Assembly: GCF_026241105.1 (NCBI RefSeq)
Contig: NZ_JAPFFT010000009.1
Span: 1-64,000 of the forward strand
Source: Arthrobacter rhizophilus
GTDB lineage: Bacteria > Actinomycetota > Actinomycetes > Actinomycetales > Micrococcaceae
Reading direction: 5' to 3'
Length of the DNA: 64,000 bases
Below are positions 37,604 to 46,868 of the stretch, in pieces. Within the stretch, counting starts at the first letter, position 1; every line of letters starts with the position of its first letter. The notes beneath the pieces are model-generated. The model saw only the letters and a list, made by a program, of their open reading frames with translations. It searched no databases and was not told the DNA's origin. Position numbers and translations under genes: made by a program.

Positions 37604-39103
37604 CTATGCTATGCCCGTGTACTGGACGGTGAGGTACTCGTCTATTCCCTCGCTCCCGCCTTCACGCCCAAGCCCCGACTGCTTGACTCCGCCGAAGGGT
37701 GCCGCGGGGTTGGAGATCGCGCCCAGATTGACGCCGAGCATTCCGGTCTCGAGAGCCTCCCCCACTCGGAGGGCGCGCTCGAGGTCGCGGGTGAAGACGT
37801 ATGCTGCCAACCCATACTCCGTGTCATTCGCCAGGGTCACGGCCTCGCTATCGGTTCGGAAGGTCTGAATGGGGGCGACGGGTCCGAAGATTTCCTCCCG
37901 GAGGATTCGCGCGGATCGGTGTATGTCGACGAGCACCGTAGGCGGGTAGAAGTGCCCGGGCCCATTCGGGACGACACCGCCTGTAAGGGCGCGTGCCCCT
38001 TTCGCCATCGCATCATCGACGAGAGAAGCCACCTTGGCGCGACTGCGTTCGTCGATCATTGGACCGATGGTCGTGTCAGGATCCAACCCCGGGCCGATGA
38101 TCGCCGCGGCCATGCGAGCGGCGAGACTCTCGGAAAAGCGCTCTGCGACGCTCTCATGGACGAGGAAGCGATTGGCAGCCGTGCAGGCCTCCCCCATGTT
38201 GCGGAGTTTGGCCGTCATTGCGCCGGCCACAGCGGTATCGATATCGGCGTCTTCGAAAACGATGAACGGCGCGTTTCCACCGAGCTCCATCGAGGTGCGC
38301 AACACCTGCTCGGAGGCGCGGCTGAGGAGATGCCGGCCGACACGTGTCGAACCGGTGAAGGAAACTTTCCGCAACCGCGGGTCGGTGAGTAGTGGATCAG
38401 TGACGGCACCCGGGTCTGTGCTCGTGATGAGGTTCAACACCCCCGGCGGCAGCCCCGCTTCCATCAGGATCGAAGCGAACGCCAGGGCGGTGAGGGGGGT
38501 GAGCTCGGCGGGCTTTAGAACCATCGTGCACCCTGCTGCGATTGCAGGGGCGATCTTCCGAGTCGCCATCGCGAGCGGAAAGTTCCACGGAGTGATGAGG
38601 AGGCACGGGCCGACCGGCTTACGCCGTACGAGGAGGCGTGAGCCACCGTCTGGCGATGCTGAGAACCGTCCGGTCACGCGGTCGGCTTCCGAGGCGTACC
38701 AGCGCAAGAATTCCGCGCCGTACGCCACTTCACCTCGAGATTCGGTGAGCGGCTTGCCCATCTCGAGAGTGATGAGGGCGGCCAGGTGCTCTCGACGTTC
38801 GTTTACAAGCTCGAACGCTCTCCGCAGGATCTCGCTGCGTTCGCGCGACGGAGTGGCAGCCCAATCGCGTTGCGCCCTGTCCGCGGCGTCCATGGCTGCG
38901 AGTGCATCCGAGGCGTCAGCGTCGGCAACACGGGTGAGGATCTTCTCCGTTGAGGGGTCGTGGACGGCGAAGGTGGCACCCGTCGAGGCCGCTCTCCAGA
39001 TGCCGTCGATTAGCAGGTTGGTCGGTACGAGCTTGAGGTGTGCCGCAGCCACGCCCTGGTCGTTATGGGGAGGGGATGCCTCCCAGGAGTGCTGTTGCAT
39101 CAT
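37604..39103 (-). CDS. Aldehyde dehydrogenase (succinate-semialdehyde dehydrogenase-like)
   Basis: A complete 499-residue ALDH of the SSADH subgroup: LLITPWNFPLAMATRKIAPA, CTMVLKPAELTPLTALA, VSFTGSTRVGRHLL, MELGGNAPFIVFEDAD (base Glu), NMGEACTAANRFLVHE (nucleophile Cys), EEIFGPVAPIQTF and PFGGVKQSGLGREGG. GAGGAGG lies seven bases before the ATG. The gene starts inside the end of the IclR gene (41-base overlap), so the two are co-transcribed. It would oxidise the aldehyde released by the TPP decarboxylase encoded upstream. An omega-semialdehyde is the usual substrate of close relatives. Confidence 0.92.
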   Translation of the reverse strand: MMQQHSWEASPPHNDQGVAAAHLKLVPTNLLIDGIWRAASTGATFAVHDPSTEKILTRVADADASDALAAMDAADRAQRDWAATPSRERSEILRRAFELVNERREHLAALITLEMGKPLTESRGEVAYGAEFLRWYASEADRVTGRFSASPDGGSRLLVRRKPVGPCLLITPWNFPLAMATRKIAPAIAAGCTMVLKPAELTPLTALAFASILMEAGLPPGVLNLITSTDPGAVTDPLLTDPRLRKVSFTGSTRVGRHLLSRASEQVLRTSMELGGNAPFIVFEDADIDTAVAGAMTAKLRNMGEACTAANRFLVHESVAERFSESLAARMAAAIIGPGLDPDTTIGPMIDERSRAKVASLVDDAMAKGARALTGGVVPNGPGHFYPPTVLVDIHRSARILREEIFGPVAPIQTFRTDSEAVTLANDTEYGLAAYVFTRDLERALRVGEALETGMLGVNLGAISNPAAPFGGVKQSGLGREGGSEGIDEYLTVQYTGIA

Positions 39104-39851
39104 TGGCCGTCCTCCTCACAGCGTCGATATATCCCTTTTTGTTCCTGCGCATACGCGTTGTTGGTGTCGAGATACCAATTGCGCCGTACACTCGACCGTC
39201 CGCCGAAAAGATCGGCGCCCCCACGCTGGATGTCTCGACCCCTAGGCCCTGGTCGTCGAGAGACCAGCCACTGACACGGATTTTTTCGAGCTCCTGCTCT
39301 AACTCGGTCGCTGTGTGCGACGCGTCGGCTTCGGTCATAGACGCGAAGATCGGGGCGAGCATCTCGGTTCGCTCCGACGGATCGAGGTGGGCGAGGACCG
39401 CCTTGCCGGATGATCTGAGGTGTTCGTTGCCTGATAGCCCGACGAACAGGCCGCTTACGCGAAGCCGTTGCGAACTCTCTATCAATGCCTCGAGGATCAC
39501 CCGGTTTCCCTTGCGGAGTGACAACCAGGCGGTCTCCGAGGTCTGTTCTGCGAGGGTGGATGCGAGCGTCATCAGGCCCTCTCGCGCATTGAAGCGCTGC
39601 TGATATGCGCGAAACAGGTCGCCCACCCTGCTGCCGAGCGTCAACGTGAGATCGGGCTGCCGTTCGATGTACCCGCGTGCGACCAACGTGCGCAGTAGGT
39701 GATAGCTCGTCGTGATGTTTAGGTCTAATTCGTTCGCCACGGTTTGAATGGTCGGAGCTTGATCCGCGGAGGCGACGAACTCCATGAAGGACAGTGCCCT
39801 GTCCACGGTTTGCAGGGTTTGCTGGCCGGACACCTTTGCAGACGATTTCAC
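39063..39851 (-). CDS. IclR-family transcriptional regulator
   Basis: A 262-residue regulator: HTH in TIQTVANELDLNITTSYHLL and RTLVARGYIERQ, effector domain with TAWLSLRKGNRVILEALIES, LRSSGKAVLAHL and SSVGAPIFSADGRVYGAIGI. It starts at a GTG at 39851 that lies inside the palindrome ATTTCACTAAGTGAAAT, a good autoregulatory operator. It lies between the TPP enzyme and the dehydrogenase on the same strand and likely controls both minus-strand genes and the divergent ABC operon. Confidence 0.9.
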   Translation of the reverse strand: MKSSAKVSGQQTLQTVDRALSFMEFVASADQAPTIQTVANELDLNITTSYHLLRTLVARGYIERQPDLTLTLGSRVGDLFRAYQQRFNAREGLMTLASTLAEQTSETAWLSLRKGNRVILEALIESSQRLRVSGLFVGLSGNEHLRSSGKAVLAHLDPSERTEMLAPIFASMTEADASHTATELEQELEKIRVSGWSLDDQGLGVETSSVGAPIFSADGRVYGAIGISTPTTRMRRNKKGYIDAVRRTANDATALLGGIPSP

Positions 39852-39861
39852 TAAGTGAAAT
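39845..39861. promoter_or_regulatory. Candidate IclR operator, perfect 17-bp palindrome
   Basis: ATTTCACTAAGTGAAAT has two 8-base arms around a central A and overlaps the GTG start of the IclR gene and the last bases before the TPP gene stop. IclR proteins bind palindromes of this size and AT-rich edge. A weaker relative, TTTCACTATCTGATAAA, lies at 41690-41706 in the divergent promoter region. Confidence 0.6.
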
Positions 39862-39863
39862 TA

Positions 39864-41600
39864 TCACGCGTCGAGGCCCTCGCGAGATGCGAGCGGCAGA
39901 TTCAGCTGGCCCTCCCGAGTATCCCACGCTCGCACGGGGGCGTAGGCGTCGGGGTCTACGATTACGTCCAGCACGGTCGGAGAATTGGAGGCCAGTGCGG
40001 TTTTCAGCGCGTCGCTCAACTCGGAGGGGTCGGTTATTCTGACGCCGACTGCCCCGCTCGCTTGTGCGATTGCGGCGTGATCCACGGGGGCGAACTCTAT
40101 GGCCGTCGTCGTCGTTCCGAAGGCGTAGTTTTCCGCGTGACGCTGAAAGCCCAAGATCGAGTTATTGAGGATGATCACGACTACGGGGAGCCCTTCGCGG
40201 ACGGCCGTCTCCAGCTCAGACCAGACATGCGCGAAACCTCCGTCGCCGACCACCGCGATAACCCTCGAGTTCGGCGAGGCGAGCTTCGCACCGAGCGCGA
40301 GCGGCAGGCCCCACCCCAAGCCGGCGAGGCCTCGGGGGACGAGGAAACGCTGGCCGGCGGTTCGAGCCGTGAGGTAGCCCGTGACCCAGATGGAGGCGTA
40401 ACTGGCGTCGGCGACGACGATATCGTCGGGGCGTACGAGACGATCCAGTTCTTTGAGGACACGCTCTGGTGCGATCGGCGATGCCGTTGAGGTGGCTGCC
40501 GCGTCGATCTGCTGGGCGTGCAATCGGCGTCCCGCCTCTATCGAGGCGGCCAGGCTGGATGCAGCGTCGGCTCGGTCGTCGAGGTCAAGCTCGGAGAGTC
40601 TCTCGGTCAACTCCCGGAGGGTAGACCGCACATCCCCCACGAGGCGCAGGGCCTCGTAGTTTCGTCCGATCTCAAGGGGGTCGATGTCGATGTGGATGTA
40701 CCGCGCCTCGGGATCTGTGAGCGTCCACGCATCCGTGCCGTTTTCGTTGGTGCGGGTCCCGATCAAGAGGACGACATCAGCATCCTGAATGAGAGGGAGG
40801 AGGTGGTGCGCTGGCCCGTTGCGGCCTGTGATGTTGGCAGCCACCCCCACCGAGAGCGGATTTGTCTCATCGACGGCGCCTTTGCCCATGTTGGTGGTGG
40901 CGACCGGGAGGTGGCCGATGCGTTGCAGCTCGGCCAGCTCCAGTGTCGCGCCGGAGATGTGCACCCCACCGCCAGCGATCACGATGGGTGAGCGTGCGGA
41001 GGCGAGGAGCTGCGCCGCCTCCTCGATTACCTCGCGAGAGGGTCGCGGACGGTCAAGGGGGAATGTACCGAGGTCGTCTGTCCGGCCGAAGCGTGATTCT
41101 TCCGCGGGCAGATCCAGAACATCTTTCGGGACGAGCAGAACGACAGGACCGGGGCGGCCGCTATTTGCTGCAGTGATCGCCATGTCGACGTAGTCGACCG
41201 CTCGAGCTGGGTCGTCAATCCGGCGTGTCCATTTGGAGACTCCCGAGAAGAGGCTCACGTGGTCGAGTTCCTGGAAGGCGTTACGGTCTCGATTTGCAGC
41301 CGGGACCTCCTGGACGAACACCACCATCGGGATCGACGCCTTCATGGCCTCTGCCATCGGTGCGACGAAGAGCGTCGCCGCCGGCCCGTTCTGGGCAGCG
41401 ACCACGCCGACGCGGCCCGAGATGCGCGAGAACCCATCCGCCATAACACCACCAGCGTTCTCCGTGCGGTAGAAGATCTGGCGGATTCCGATTCGCTCGG
41501 CCGCGAGCAACAGGGCAGTCGGGTTGCTCTGACCAAAAATAGTGGTGATTCCGTGCCTTTTCAGGGCGGATGCGATGGCGTCAGCGACGGTGCTGCTCAC
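39864..41600 (-). CDS. TPP-dependent enzyme (acetolactate synthase/benzoylformate decarboxylase-like)
   Basis: A 578-residue TPP enzyme in the three-domain order: PYR domain with the conserved Glu in IFYRTENAGGVMADGFSRI, a central Rossmann-like domain (SPIVIAGGGVHISGA), and a PP domain with GLGWGLPLALGAKLA and the TPP-binding VVGDGGFAHVWSELETA...LNNSILG (GDG-NN). The GTG at 41600 is preferred because GGAG lies six bases upstream; frames to 41756 cross the divergent promoter. Without a FAD-specific region it could be a 2-oxo-acid decarboxylase or carboligase. With an ALDH in the operon, decarboxylation to an aldehyde is the simplest role. Confidence 0.88.
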   Translation of the reverse strand: MSSTVADAIASALKRHGITTIFGQSNPTALLLAAERIGIRQIFYRTENAGGVMADGFSRISGRVGVVAAQNGPAATLFVAPMAEAMKASIPMVVFVQEVPAANRDRNAFQELDHVSLFSGVSKWTRRIDDPARAVDYVDMAITAANSGRPGPVVLLVPKDVLDLPAEESRFGRTDDLGTFPLDRPRPSREVIEEAAQLLASARSPIVIAGGGVHISGATLELAELQRIGHLPVATTNMGKGAVDETNPLSVGVAANITGRNGPAHHLLPLIQDADVVLLIGTRTNENGTDAWTLTDPEARYIHIDIDPLEIGRNYEALRLVGDVRSTLRELTERLSELDLDDRADAASSLAASIEAGRRLHAQQIDAAATSTASPIAPERVLKELDRLVRPDDIVVADASYASIWVTGYLTARTAGQRFLVPRGLAGLGWGLPLALGAKLASPNSRVIAVVGDGGFAHVWSELETAVREGLPVVVIILNNSILGFQRHAENYAFGTTTTAIEFAPVDHAAIAQASGAVGVRITDPSELSDALKTALASNSPTVLDVIVDPDAYAPVRAWDTREGQLNLPLASREGLDA

Positions 41601-41689
41601 GACGGGCTCCCATTCTGTTCGCGAAGTGGCTATCAAAGTGTGAACCGAATCTACGCGGCCAACTCGTGATTTGCAAATATTGATACTGG

Positions 41690-41733
41690 TTTCACTATCT
41701 GATAAAGTTCGAGGCGCGTCAGAGTTGACGCGC
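41690..41733. promoter_or_regulatory. Divergent control region with 8-bp inverted repeat
   Basis: GCGCGTCA (41714-41721) and TGACGCGC (41726-41733) form a perfect repeat with GAGT between, 11 bases before the AGGAG of the solute-binding protein gene. Next to it lies TTTCACTATCTGATAAA (41690), a degenerate copy of the palindrome at the IclR start. The region separates the TPP gene from the ABC operon, so it probably holds both promoters and operator(s). Confidence 0.5.
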
Positions 41734-41755
41734 TCAGACCCCGTAGGAGATAACA

Positions 41756-42742
41756 ATGAAGTTCTTCCGACCGAGAATCACAGCTGCCTTCGTCGCCCTG
41801 GTCGCCGGATCGTTCGCCCTGAACGCATGCTCGGCCGGATCCACTGCCAGTAGCTCTTCCACGCATAAGAGCTACTCCGTCGGTCTTGTCTCGTTCTCTC
41901 AGGCCAGCATCGCGAGCAATGAGTTCATCACCGGCTTCCAAGAGGTTGCTGATAAGAACGGGTGGAAGACGACTCTCATCGACGCTCAAGGCGCACCCGA
42001 TAAAGCGATCGCGGCCATTCAGAATCTCGTGGAGAAGAAGGTCGACGCGATCTACTACACCGTGTTTCCTGCCAACGCCATGGCAGCGGGGGTGCTAGCG
42101 GCCAAGGCCGCGGGTATCCCGGTCGCCAACGTCGGCGGCGGCCTTGGCGCCGGCGTGCAAGGAACCTGGGACTTCGGATACGCGGAGGGCCAGGCGAGCA
42201 TGAAGGAGGTAATGGCTGACCTTCCGAAGGGGGGAAATCTCCTCGCTCTCGGGTATGACCTAGGGGGCCCGTGCGGAGCGCGCGACCAGGCGATGAAAAA
42301 AGCCACTGCAGGAACGGGCATTCACGTGACGTTCCAGCAGGTCACTGTCCCGGGACAGGTGCAGAGTGGTCAGCAGTTCGCTCAAGCATGGTTGGCGGCC
42401 CATCCCGCGTCGGATGGACCCAACGTCATCTGGGCCTGCTTCGACGACCCTGCGCAGGGTGCCATCGCCGCGGTGAAGGCGGCGGGGCGAACTGACGTGG
42501 CCGTGCATGGCCTCGACGGCCCGCCCGCGAACCTGCGAGCCATACAGAAGGGCGATCAGGCAAGCACCGTCTGGATCGACGCTCACGGTGCCGGACGCAT
42601 CGCCGCTGAAACCGTGCCGCAACTTCTGGCGAACGGCGTGGATGGGCAGAAGACAATCGACGAAGTGGCTCCTTTCACGGTCGTTACAAAACAGAACGTG
42701 GACGCGTTCCTATCCAAGCACCCCGAAGCTCTAAACCAGTGA
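41756..42742 (+). CDS. Sugar-type ABC transporter substrate-binding lipoprotein
   Basis: A 328-residue periplasmic-binding-protein-like lipoprotein. The signal peptide ends in a lipobox (FALNACSAG, Cys at about 25), then a Ser-rich linker and the RbsB/LacI-like fold: YSVGLVSFSQASIASNEFIT, AIQNLVEKKVDAIYYTVFPA and VIWACFDDPAQGAIAAVKAA. It binds a sugar, sugar acid or related ligand outside the membrane. The stop overlaps the start of the ATPase gene, so expression is coupled. It is first of a five-gene plus-strand operon. Confidence 0.92.
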   Translation: MKFFRPRITAAFVALVAGSFALNACSAGSTASSSSTHKSYSVGLVSFSQASIASNEFITGFQEVADKNGWKTTLIDAQGAPDKAIAAIQNLVEKKVDAIYYTVFPANAMAAGVLAAKAAGIPVANVGGGLGAGVQGTWDFGYAEGQASMKEVMADLPKGGNLLALGYDLGGPCGARDQAMKKATAGTGIHVTFQQVTVPGQVQSGQQFAQAWLAAHPASDGPNVIWACFDDPAQGAIAAVKAAGRTDVAVHGLDGPPANLRAIQKGDQASTVWIDAHGAGRIAAETVPQLLANGVDGQKTIDEVAPFTVVTKQNVDAFLSKHPEALNQ

Positions 42743-44304
42743 GCGCCGCCTCTCGCTCAGCGGTGGACGCTCCAGCCGCGGTTCAAGCAACGAGCCTGTG
42801 CAAGTCCTTCGGAGGGGTACCCGCCCTTCGCGATGCCTCCCTCACCCTTCGACCGGGAACGGTTCATGCACTCGTCGGCGCCAATGGTGCGGGCAAGTCG
42901 ACATTCGTGAAAATTCTCGCCGGGCTTGAGAAGCCCGACGCGGGTGAGGTTAAGGTTCGGGGTGAGCGAGTAATCATCGCTACCCCCGACCGTGCTCGGC
43001 AGCTCGGACTCAACTTCATCCACCAGGAACTGAACCTGGTGCCGAGATTCACCGTGCTCCAAAACATGGCACTTGGATACTCTTTGCCGACGCGCGCGGG
43101 GCTCGTCTCCTGGTCGGCGGTTCGCCGACGCGCGCGATCGGTACTGGCCCGATTCGACTCCTCGCTGTCTCTCGACGCTGACGTCTCCACACTGTCAGTG
43201 AGCGACCGATGGATGACTTCCCTCGGCCGGTCGCTCATGCACGAGCCGCAGGCCATCGCGATGGACGAGCCCACTGCCTCATTCACCGTCGAGGAGGCCG
43301 AGCGCCTCTACGGCGTCATCCACACCCTGACCTCGTCCGGGGTAGGGGTCCTCTACATCTCACATCGCCTCGACGAGGTACTCGAGCTTTCAGATGAAAT
43401 CACGGTCTTTCGCAATGGCGAAGTCGTCGGACGGCACCATCGCGGCGACCTCGATCGGACTGAACTCACGGAGTCGATCGTCGGGCGACGCGTCCGAGAC
43501 CTTCGCCACTACCAATCGGAAGCCATCGGGATTAGCTCCGATCATCACCCGGCGGAAGCCCACCCGCCAGTACTTTCCGCCCAGAACCTCAAGGCGGGGA
43601 AGCGAGTCGTGAACGCCACCTTCGATCTTCGACGAGGGGAAATTCTTGGAATTGCTGGACTGGTCGGATCTGGACGCACAGAGCTCGCACGAGCCCTCGC
43701 GGGGGCCGACCCGCTCACTTCGGGCTCGATGCTTCTCGATGGGCGCACTTACTCGCCGCACAGTCCGCGCGACGCCATCGCCCGTGGTGTAGCGCTCGTA
43801 CCCGAAGAACGTCGATCCGAAGCCCTCGTACTCGACGAGAGCATCGACTTCAACATCAATCTCGCGACCATGCGCCAGAACCGGATGCGGCGATGGGCGC
43901 CGCTTCTCAGCCCCTCACGCGCGCGAAGCGCCGCCAGGGAATACGTCGACTCACTGTCCATCAAGAGCGCCTCCACCAAACAAGACGTTGCGCACCTCAG
44001 CGGTGGGAACCAGCAGAAGGTGGTGCTCGCCCGCTTTCTACGGACTAATCCACGAGTGCTCATCCTGGACGAACCGACGGTCGGAGTGGACGTGGGCGCC
44101 CGAGCCGAAATCTATGAGCTCGTGAAATCGCAGACGTCCCGCGGGACGGCAGTGCTGCTGATCTCGAGCGATTTCGAGGAGCTGGAGATCTGCGACCGGG
44201 TCGCGGTAATGCGTGAAGGGCGCATCACGACAATCCTTCCCGCCAATAAGGCGGGCACCAACACATTGACCGCGCTCTGCTACCACCATGAGGAGGAGCA
44301 ATGA
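42739..44304 (+). CDS. Sugar ABC transporter ATPase, two fused NBDs (RbsA-like)
   Basis: A 521-residue protein with two ATPase halves. First half: Walker A VGANGAGKSTFVKIL, signature-like LSVSDRWMTSLGRSLM (degenerate), Walker B AIAMDEPTASF and the H-loop region LYISHRLDEV. Second half: an Ala/Gly-rich degenerate P-loop GIAGLVGSGRTELARALAG, signature LSGGNQQKVVLARFL, Walker B LILDEPTVGVDVGARAEIYE. One competent site plus one degenerate site is usual for the monosaccharide class. It overlaps both neighbours by four bases. Confidence 0.93.
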   Translation: MSAASRSAVDAPAAVQATSLCKSFGGVPALRDASLTLRPGTVHALVGANGAGKSTFVKILAGLEKPDAGEVKVRGERVIIATPDRARQLGLNFIHQELNLVPRFTVLQNMALGYSLPTRAGLVSWSAVRRRARSVLARFDSSLSLDADVSTLSVSDRWMTSLGRSLMHEPQAIAMDEPTASFTVEEAERLYGVIHTLTSSGVGVLYISHRLDEVLELSDEITVFRNGEVVGRHHRGDLDRTELTESIVGRRVRDLRHYQSEAIGISSDHHPAEAHPPVLSAQNLKAGKRVVNATFDLRRGEILGIAGLVGSGRTELARALAGADPLTSGSMLLDGRTYSPHSPRDAIARGVALVPEERRSEALVLDESIDFNINLATMRQNRMRRWAPLLSPSRARSAAREYVDSLSIKSASTKQDVAHLSGGNQQKVVLARFLRTNPRVLILDEPTVGVDVGARAEIYELVKSQTSRGTAVLLISSDFEELEICDRVAVMREGRITTILPANKAGTNTLTALCYHHEEEQ

Positions 44305-45299
44305 CCACCGTCCATAACAAGACACTCAGCGAGAAGTCTCACAAGCGCCGTGATTTTGACCCTTGGAGTCTCATCGCCCGATACGGCGCAATCGCGCTGC
44401 TAATCGCGATGATCGTCGTGTTCGCGACTACGCTGCCAGCCTTCGCTACCTTCGGCAACGCCGTCAACATTCTGGACCAGATCGCGTTGCCCGCGGTGGT
44501 GGCAATGGGACTCACGATCGTGCTCTCGACAGGCGAGTTCGATCTGAGCGTCGGCTATCAAACAAGTCTGGCCGGCGTGATCTGCGTAGGCCTGATGCAG
44601 AACCAGGGGTGGCCGATACCGCTGGCGCTCGCTGCCACAATCTTGGCGATGGCGGCCATCGGAGCGGTGAACGGGCTGCTCGTGGCCTACTTCGGAATTC
44701 CTTCCCTAGTTGCCACTCTTGGAGTCGGGACCGTCGTGGTGGGACTTAACTTCGCCTACACCAAAGGTGTGCCCATCAGCCTCAGCGACCCCACGGCCTT
44801 TGTGAACCTTTCGCTTGGACGCCTCCTGGGGCTCCCACTCCCCGTCTTTCTGATGTTGGGCGTCGCGGTTGTGCTGTGGGTCATGTTGAACCGCACCTCC
44901 GTCGGTCTTTCTGCGCAGGCCGTGGGTGGCAATGCTGAGGCAGCGAGATTGTCCGGCATCCCGGTCAAACGCGTTCGCTTGCTCGTGTTCATCATCGCTT
45001 CGCTGTGTTGCGCCGTCGCGGGCTTCTTCCTCGCGTCGCGAACCGGCGGCGGTTCAACGAACGCCGGTGACGGTTTTCTGCTGAGCGCCTTCGCGGCGGC
45101 GTTCTTCGGCTCGGCTGTGCTCCGCGACGGCAAGTTCCACATCGTGGGCACGCTGATCGGCGTACTCACCGTCGGAGTGGCCTTCAATGCCATGGCGATC
45201 GCCGGGTCCGACACGTCTCTCCAGTACCTCTTCCAGGGAGCATTGCTCATCGTGGGCGTCGGGGTCGGAGTACTCGCCCGCCGCCGGAGTCTGGCATGA
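44301..45299 (+). CDS. Sugar ABC transporter permease (RbsC-like)
   Basis: A 332-residue integral membrane protein with about eight to ten hydrophobic helices (ALLIAMIVVFATTLPAFATF, LPAVVAMGLTIVLSTGEFDL, LFVIIASLCCAVAGFFLASR-type segment) and the family motif GEFDLSVG in the first third. It forms the transmembrane channel with the RbsA-like ATPase. The start overlaps the ATPase stop by four bases. Confidence 0.92.
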   Translation: MTTVHNKTLSEKSHKRRDFDPWSLIARYGAIALLIAMIVVFATTLPAFATFGNAVNILDQIALPAVVAMGLTIVLSTGEFDLSVGYQTSLAGVICVGLMQNQGWPIPLALAATILAMAAIGAVNGLLVAYFGIPSLVATLGVGTVVVGLNFAYTKGVPISLSDPTAFVNLSLGRLLGLPLPVFLMLGVAVVLWVMLNRTSVGLSAQAVGGNAEAARLSGIPVKRVRLLVFIIASLCCAVAGFFLASRTGGGSTNAGDGFLLSAFAAAFFGSAVLRDGKFHIVGTLIGVLTVGVAFNAMAIAGSDTSLQYLFQGALLIVGVGVGVLARRRSLA

Positions 45300-45339
45300 G
45301 TGAATCCGCCAACCTCATCTACATCGCAAAGGACATCCC

Positions 45340-46299
45340 GTGACCACGATCCCCACCGCGGCCGGCAACATTGACAGCTCAGAACTTGGTCGCACCCTCG
45401 TGCATGAACACATCTTCACCTTGGGGGAGGAGTACCGCGTCAACTATCAGTCCGGCTGGAATGAGGAGGAGATGATCGAGAGAGCGATCAACGATCTGTC
45501 ACATCTCGCTGATCTCGGTATCGACACAATTCTTGACCCGACTGTCCTCGGCCTCGGGCGCTACATTCCGCGAATTGCCAAGATTGCTCGGAGTACCCGC
45601 CTCAATATCGTCGTCGCCACAGGCCTCTACACTTTCAACGACGTCCCCATGCAATTCCACTACAGGGGCCCGGGCCTGCTGTTCGACGAGCCCGAGCCGC
45701 TCGTGCGAATGTTTGTTACCGACCTCACCGAGGGCATCGCCGAAACCGGCATCCGCGCCGCTTTCCTGAAGTGCGCCATCGATCAGCCTGGTTTGACCCC
45801 CGGCGTCGAGCGAGCAATGCGCGCAGTCGCCCGTGCCGCCGTCGAGACGGGTGCGCCCATCACCGTGCACACCAACGCCGCGGAGCGCACGGGGCTCATC
45901 GCGGTTGATGTTCTCCGCCAGGAAGGAGTCGACTTGACGAAGGTCATCATCGGCCATTCAGGTGATTCCACCGACCTGGACTACCTGTCGCGGCTCGCCG
46001 ACGCAGGGACCCTGCTGGGGCTGGATCGATTCGGCGTAGATGCGATGGCGTCTTTCGAAGATAGGGTCAGCACCCTCGTCTCTCTCCTCGAGCGCGGGTA
46101 CGCGTCCAGCATCGTGATCTCGCATGATGCGTCTTGCTTCATCGATTTCTTCGACGCGGCAGCCAAGCGAAGCGTCATGCCGAACTGGAACTACCGGCAT
46201 ATCAGCGAAGACGTACTCCCTGAACTTCGCCGGCGCGGTGTGACCGAATCGCAACTCAGAACAATTCTCGTGGATAACCCGCGGAGGTATTTCGAATGA
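45340..46299 (+). CDS. Phosphotriesterase-family metal hydrolase (lactonase-like)
   Basis: A 319-residue TIM-barrel amidohydrolase. The metal ligands are all visible: HEH at residues 22-24 (LVHEHIF), the bridging carboxylated Lys in AAFLKCAID, His in ITVHTNAAER and IIGHSGDSTD, and Asp in VISHDASCFI. Members hydrolyse lactones or phosphotriesters in the cytoplasm; no signal peptide is present. In a sugar-transport operon a lactonase role is the best reading. It starts 40 bases after the permease stop and overlaps the VOC gene start. Confidence 0.88.
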   Translation: MTTIPTAAGNIDSSELGRTLVHEHIFTLGEEYRVNYQSGWNEEEMIERAINDLSHLADLGIDTILDPTVLGLGRYIPRIAKIARSTRLNIVVATGLYTFNDVPMQFHYRGPGLLFDEPEPLVRMFVTDLTEGIAETGIRAAFLKCAIDQPGLTPGVERAMRAVARAAVETGAPITVHTNAAERTGLIAVDVLRQEGVDLTKVIIGHSGDSTDLDYLSRLADAGTLLGLDRFGVDAMASFEDRVSTLVSLLERGYASSIVISHDASCFIDFFDAAAKRSVMPNWNYRHISEDVLPELRRRGVTESQLRTILVDNPRRYFE

Positions 46300-46868
46300 A
46301 CAGTCTCGACCGGGCATGTTTCGACTCCTTAGAAACCCGCGAAGGGTCGGGAGAGAAGTCTGGCCTGATGCAAATCGGTTTCGTCGTTGAAGATCGAGAA
46401 CGCACGATGCGCGACTTATCCGCCATGCTCGGTGCCGGGCCGTGGTTTCTCTCACCCCACCCGTATCCCGAACCGCCGCTCACCGAATACCGCGGAGTAC
46501 CAGTGCTTCTGGGGGCAAAGTTTGCTCTTAGCTACGCCGGCGACCTAATGATCGAGCTCATCGAACCGCAGCCCGGATCCAAAACAGTGTTCTCGGACGC
46601 CCTGGCCGCGAACGGAACCAGCCTCCATCACTTCGCCTTCGGAACAACGAACTTCGACGCTACAGTCGCGACGCTGGAGCGAGATGGCCGCGCTCCGATT
46701 TTTCGCAGCACGACCGCGCGCGGAGCTCGCATCGCGATGAGTGAGTCGGCCGCATGGAACGGCGCTCTCGAAGAGCACATCGAGCTTACGACCGAGAGCG
46801 TCGCATACTACGAGAGTATGCGTCAGGCAGCTCGGACGTGGAACGGCTGCGACCTCATCGCGACCTGA
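46296..46868 (+). CDS. VOC-family protein
   Basis: A 190-residue VOC-fold protein: LMQIGFVVEDRERTMRDLSA opens the first beta-alpha-beta-beta-beta module (the usual first His is replaced by Gln in MQIGF) and LHHFAFGTTNFDATVATLER the second (His present); IELIEPQPG gives a Glu ligand. It resembles methylmalonyl-CoA epimerase/glyoxalase-like enzymes with an incomplete ligand set. It is the last gene of the ABC operon, overlapping the lactonase gene by four bases. It may act as an isomerase on the imported compound. Confidence 0.82.
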   Translation: MNSLDRACFDSLETREGSGEKSGLMQIGFVVEDRERTMRDLSAMLGAGPWFLSPHPYPEPPLTEYRGVPVLLGAKFALSYAGDLMIELIEPQPGSKTVFSDALAANGTSLHHFAFGTTNFDATVATLERDGRAPIFRSTTARGARIAMSESAAWNGALEEHIELTTESVAYYESMRQAARTWNGCDLIAT

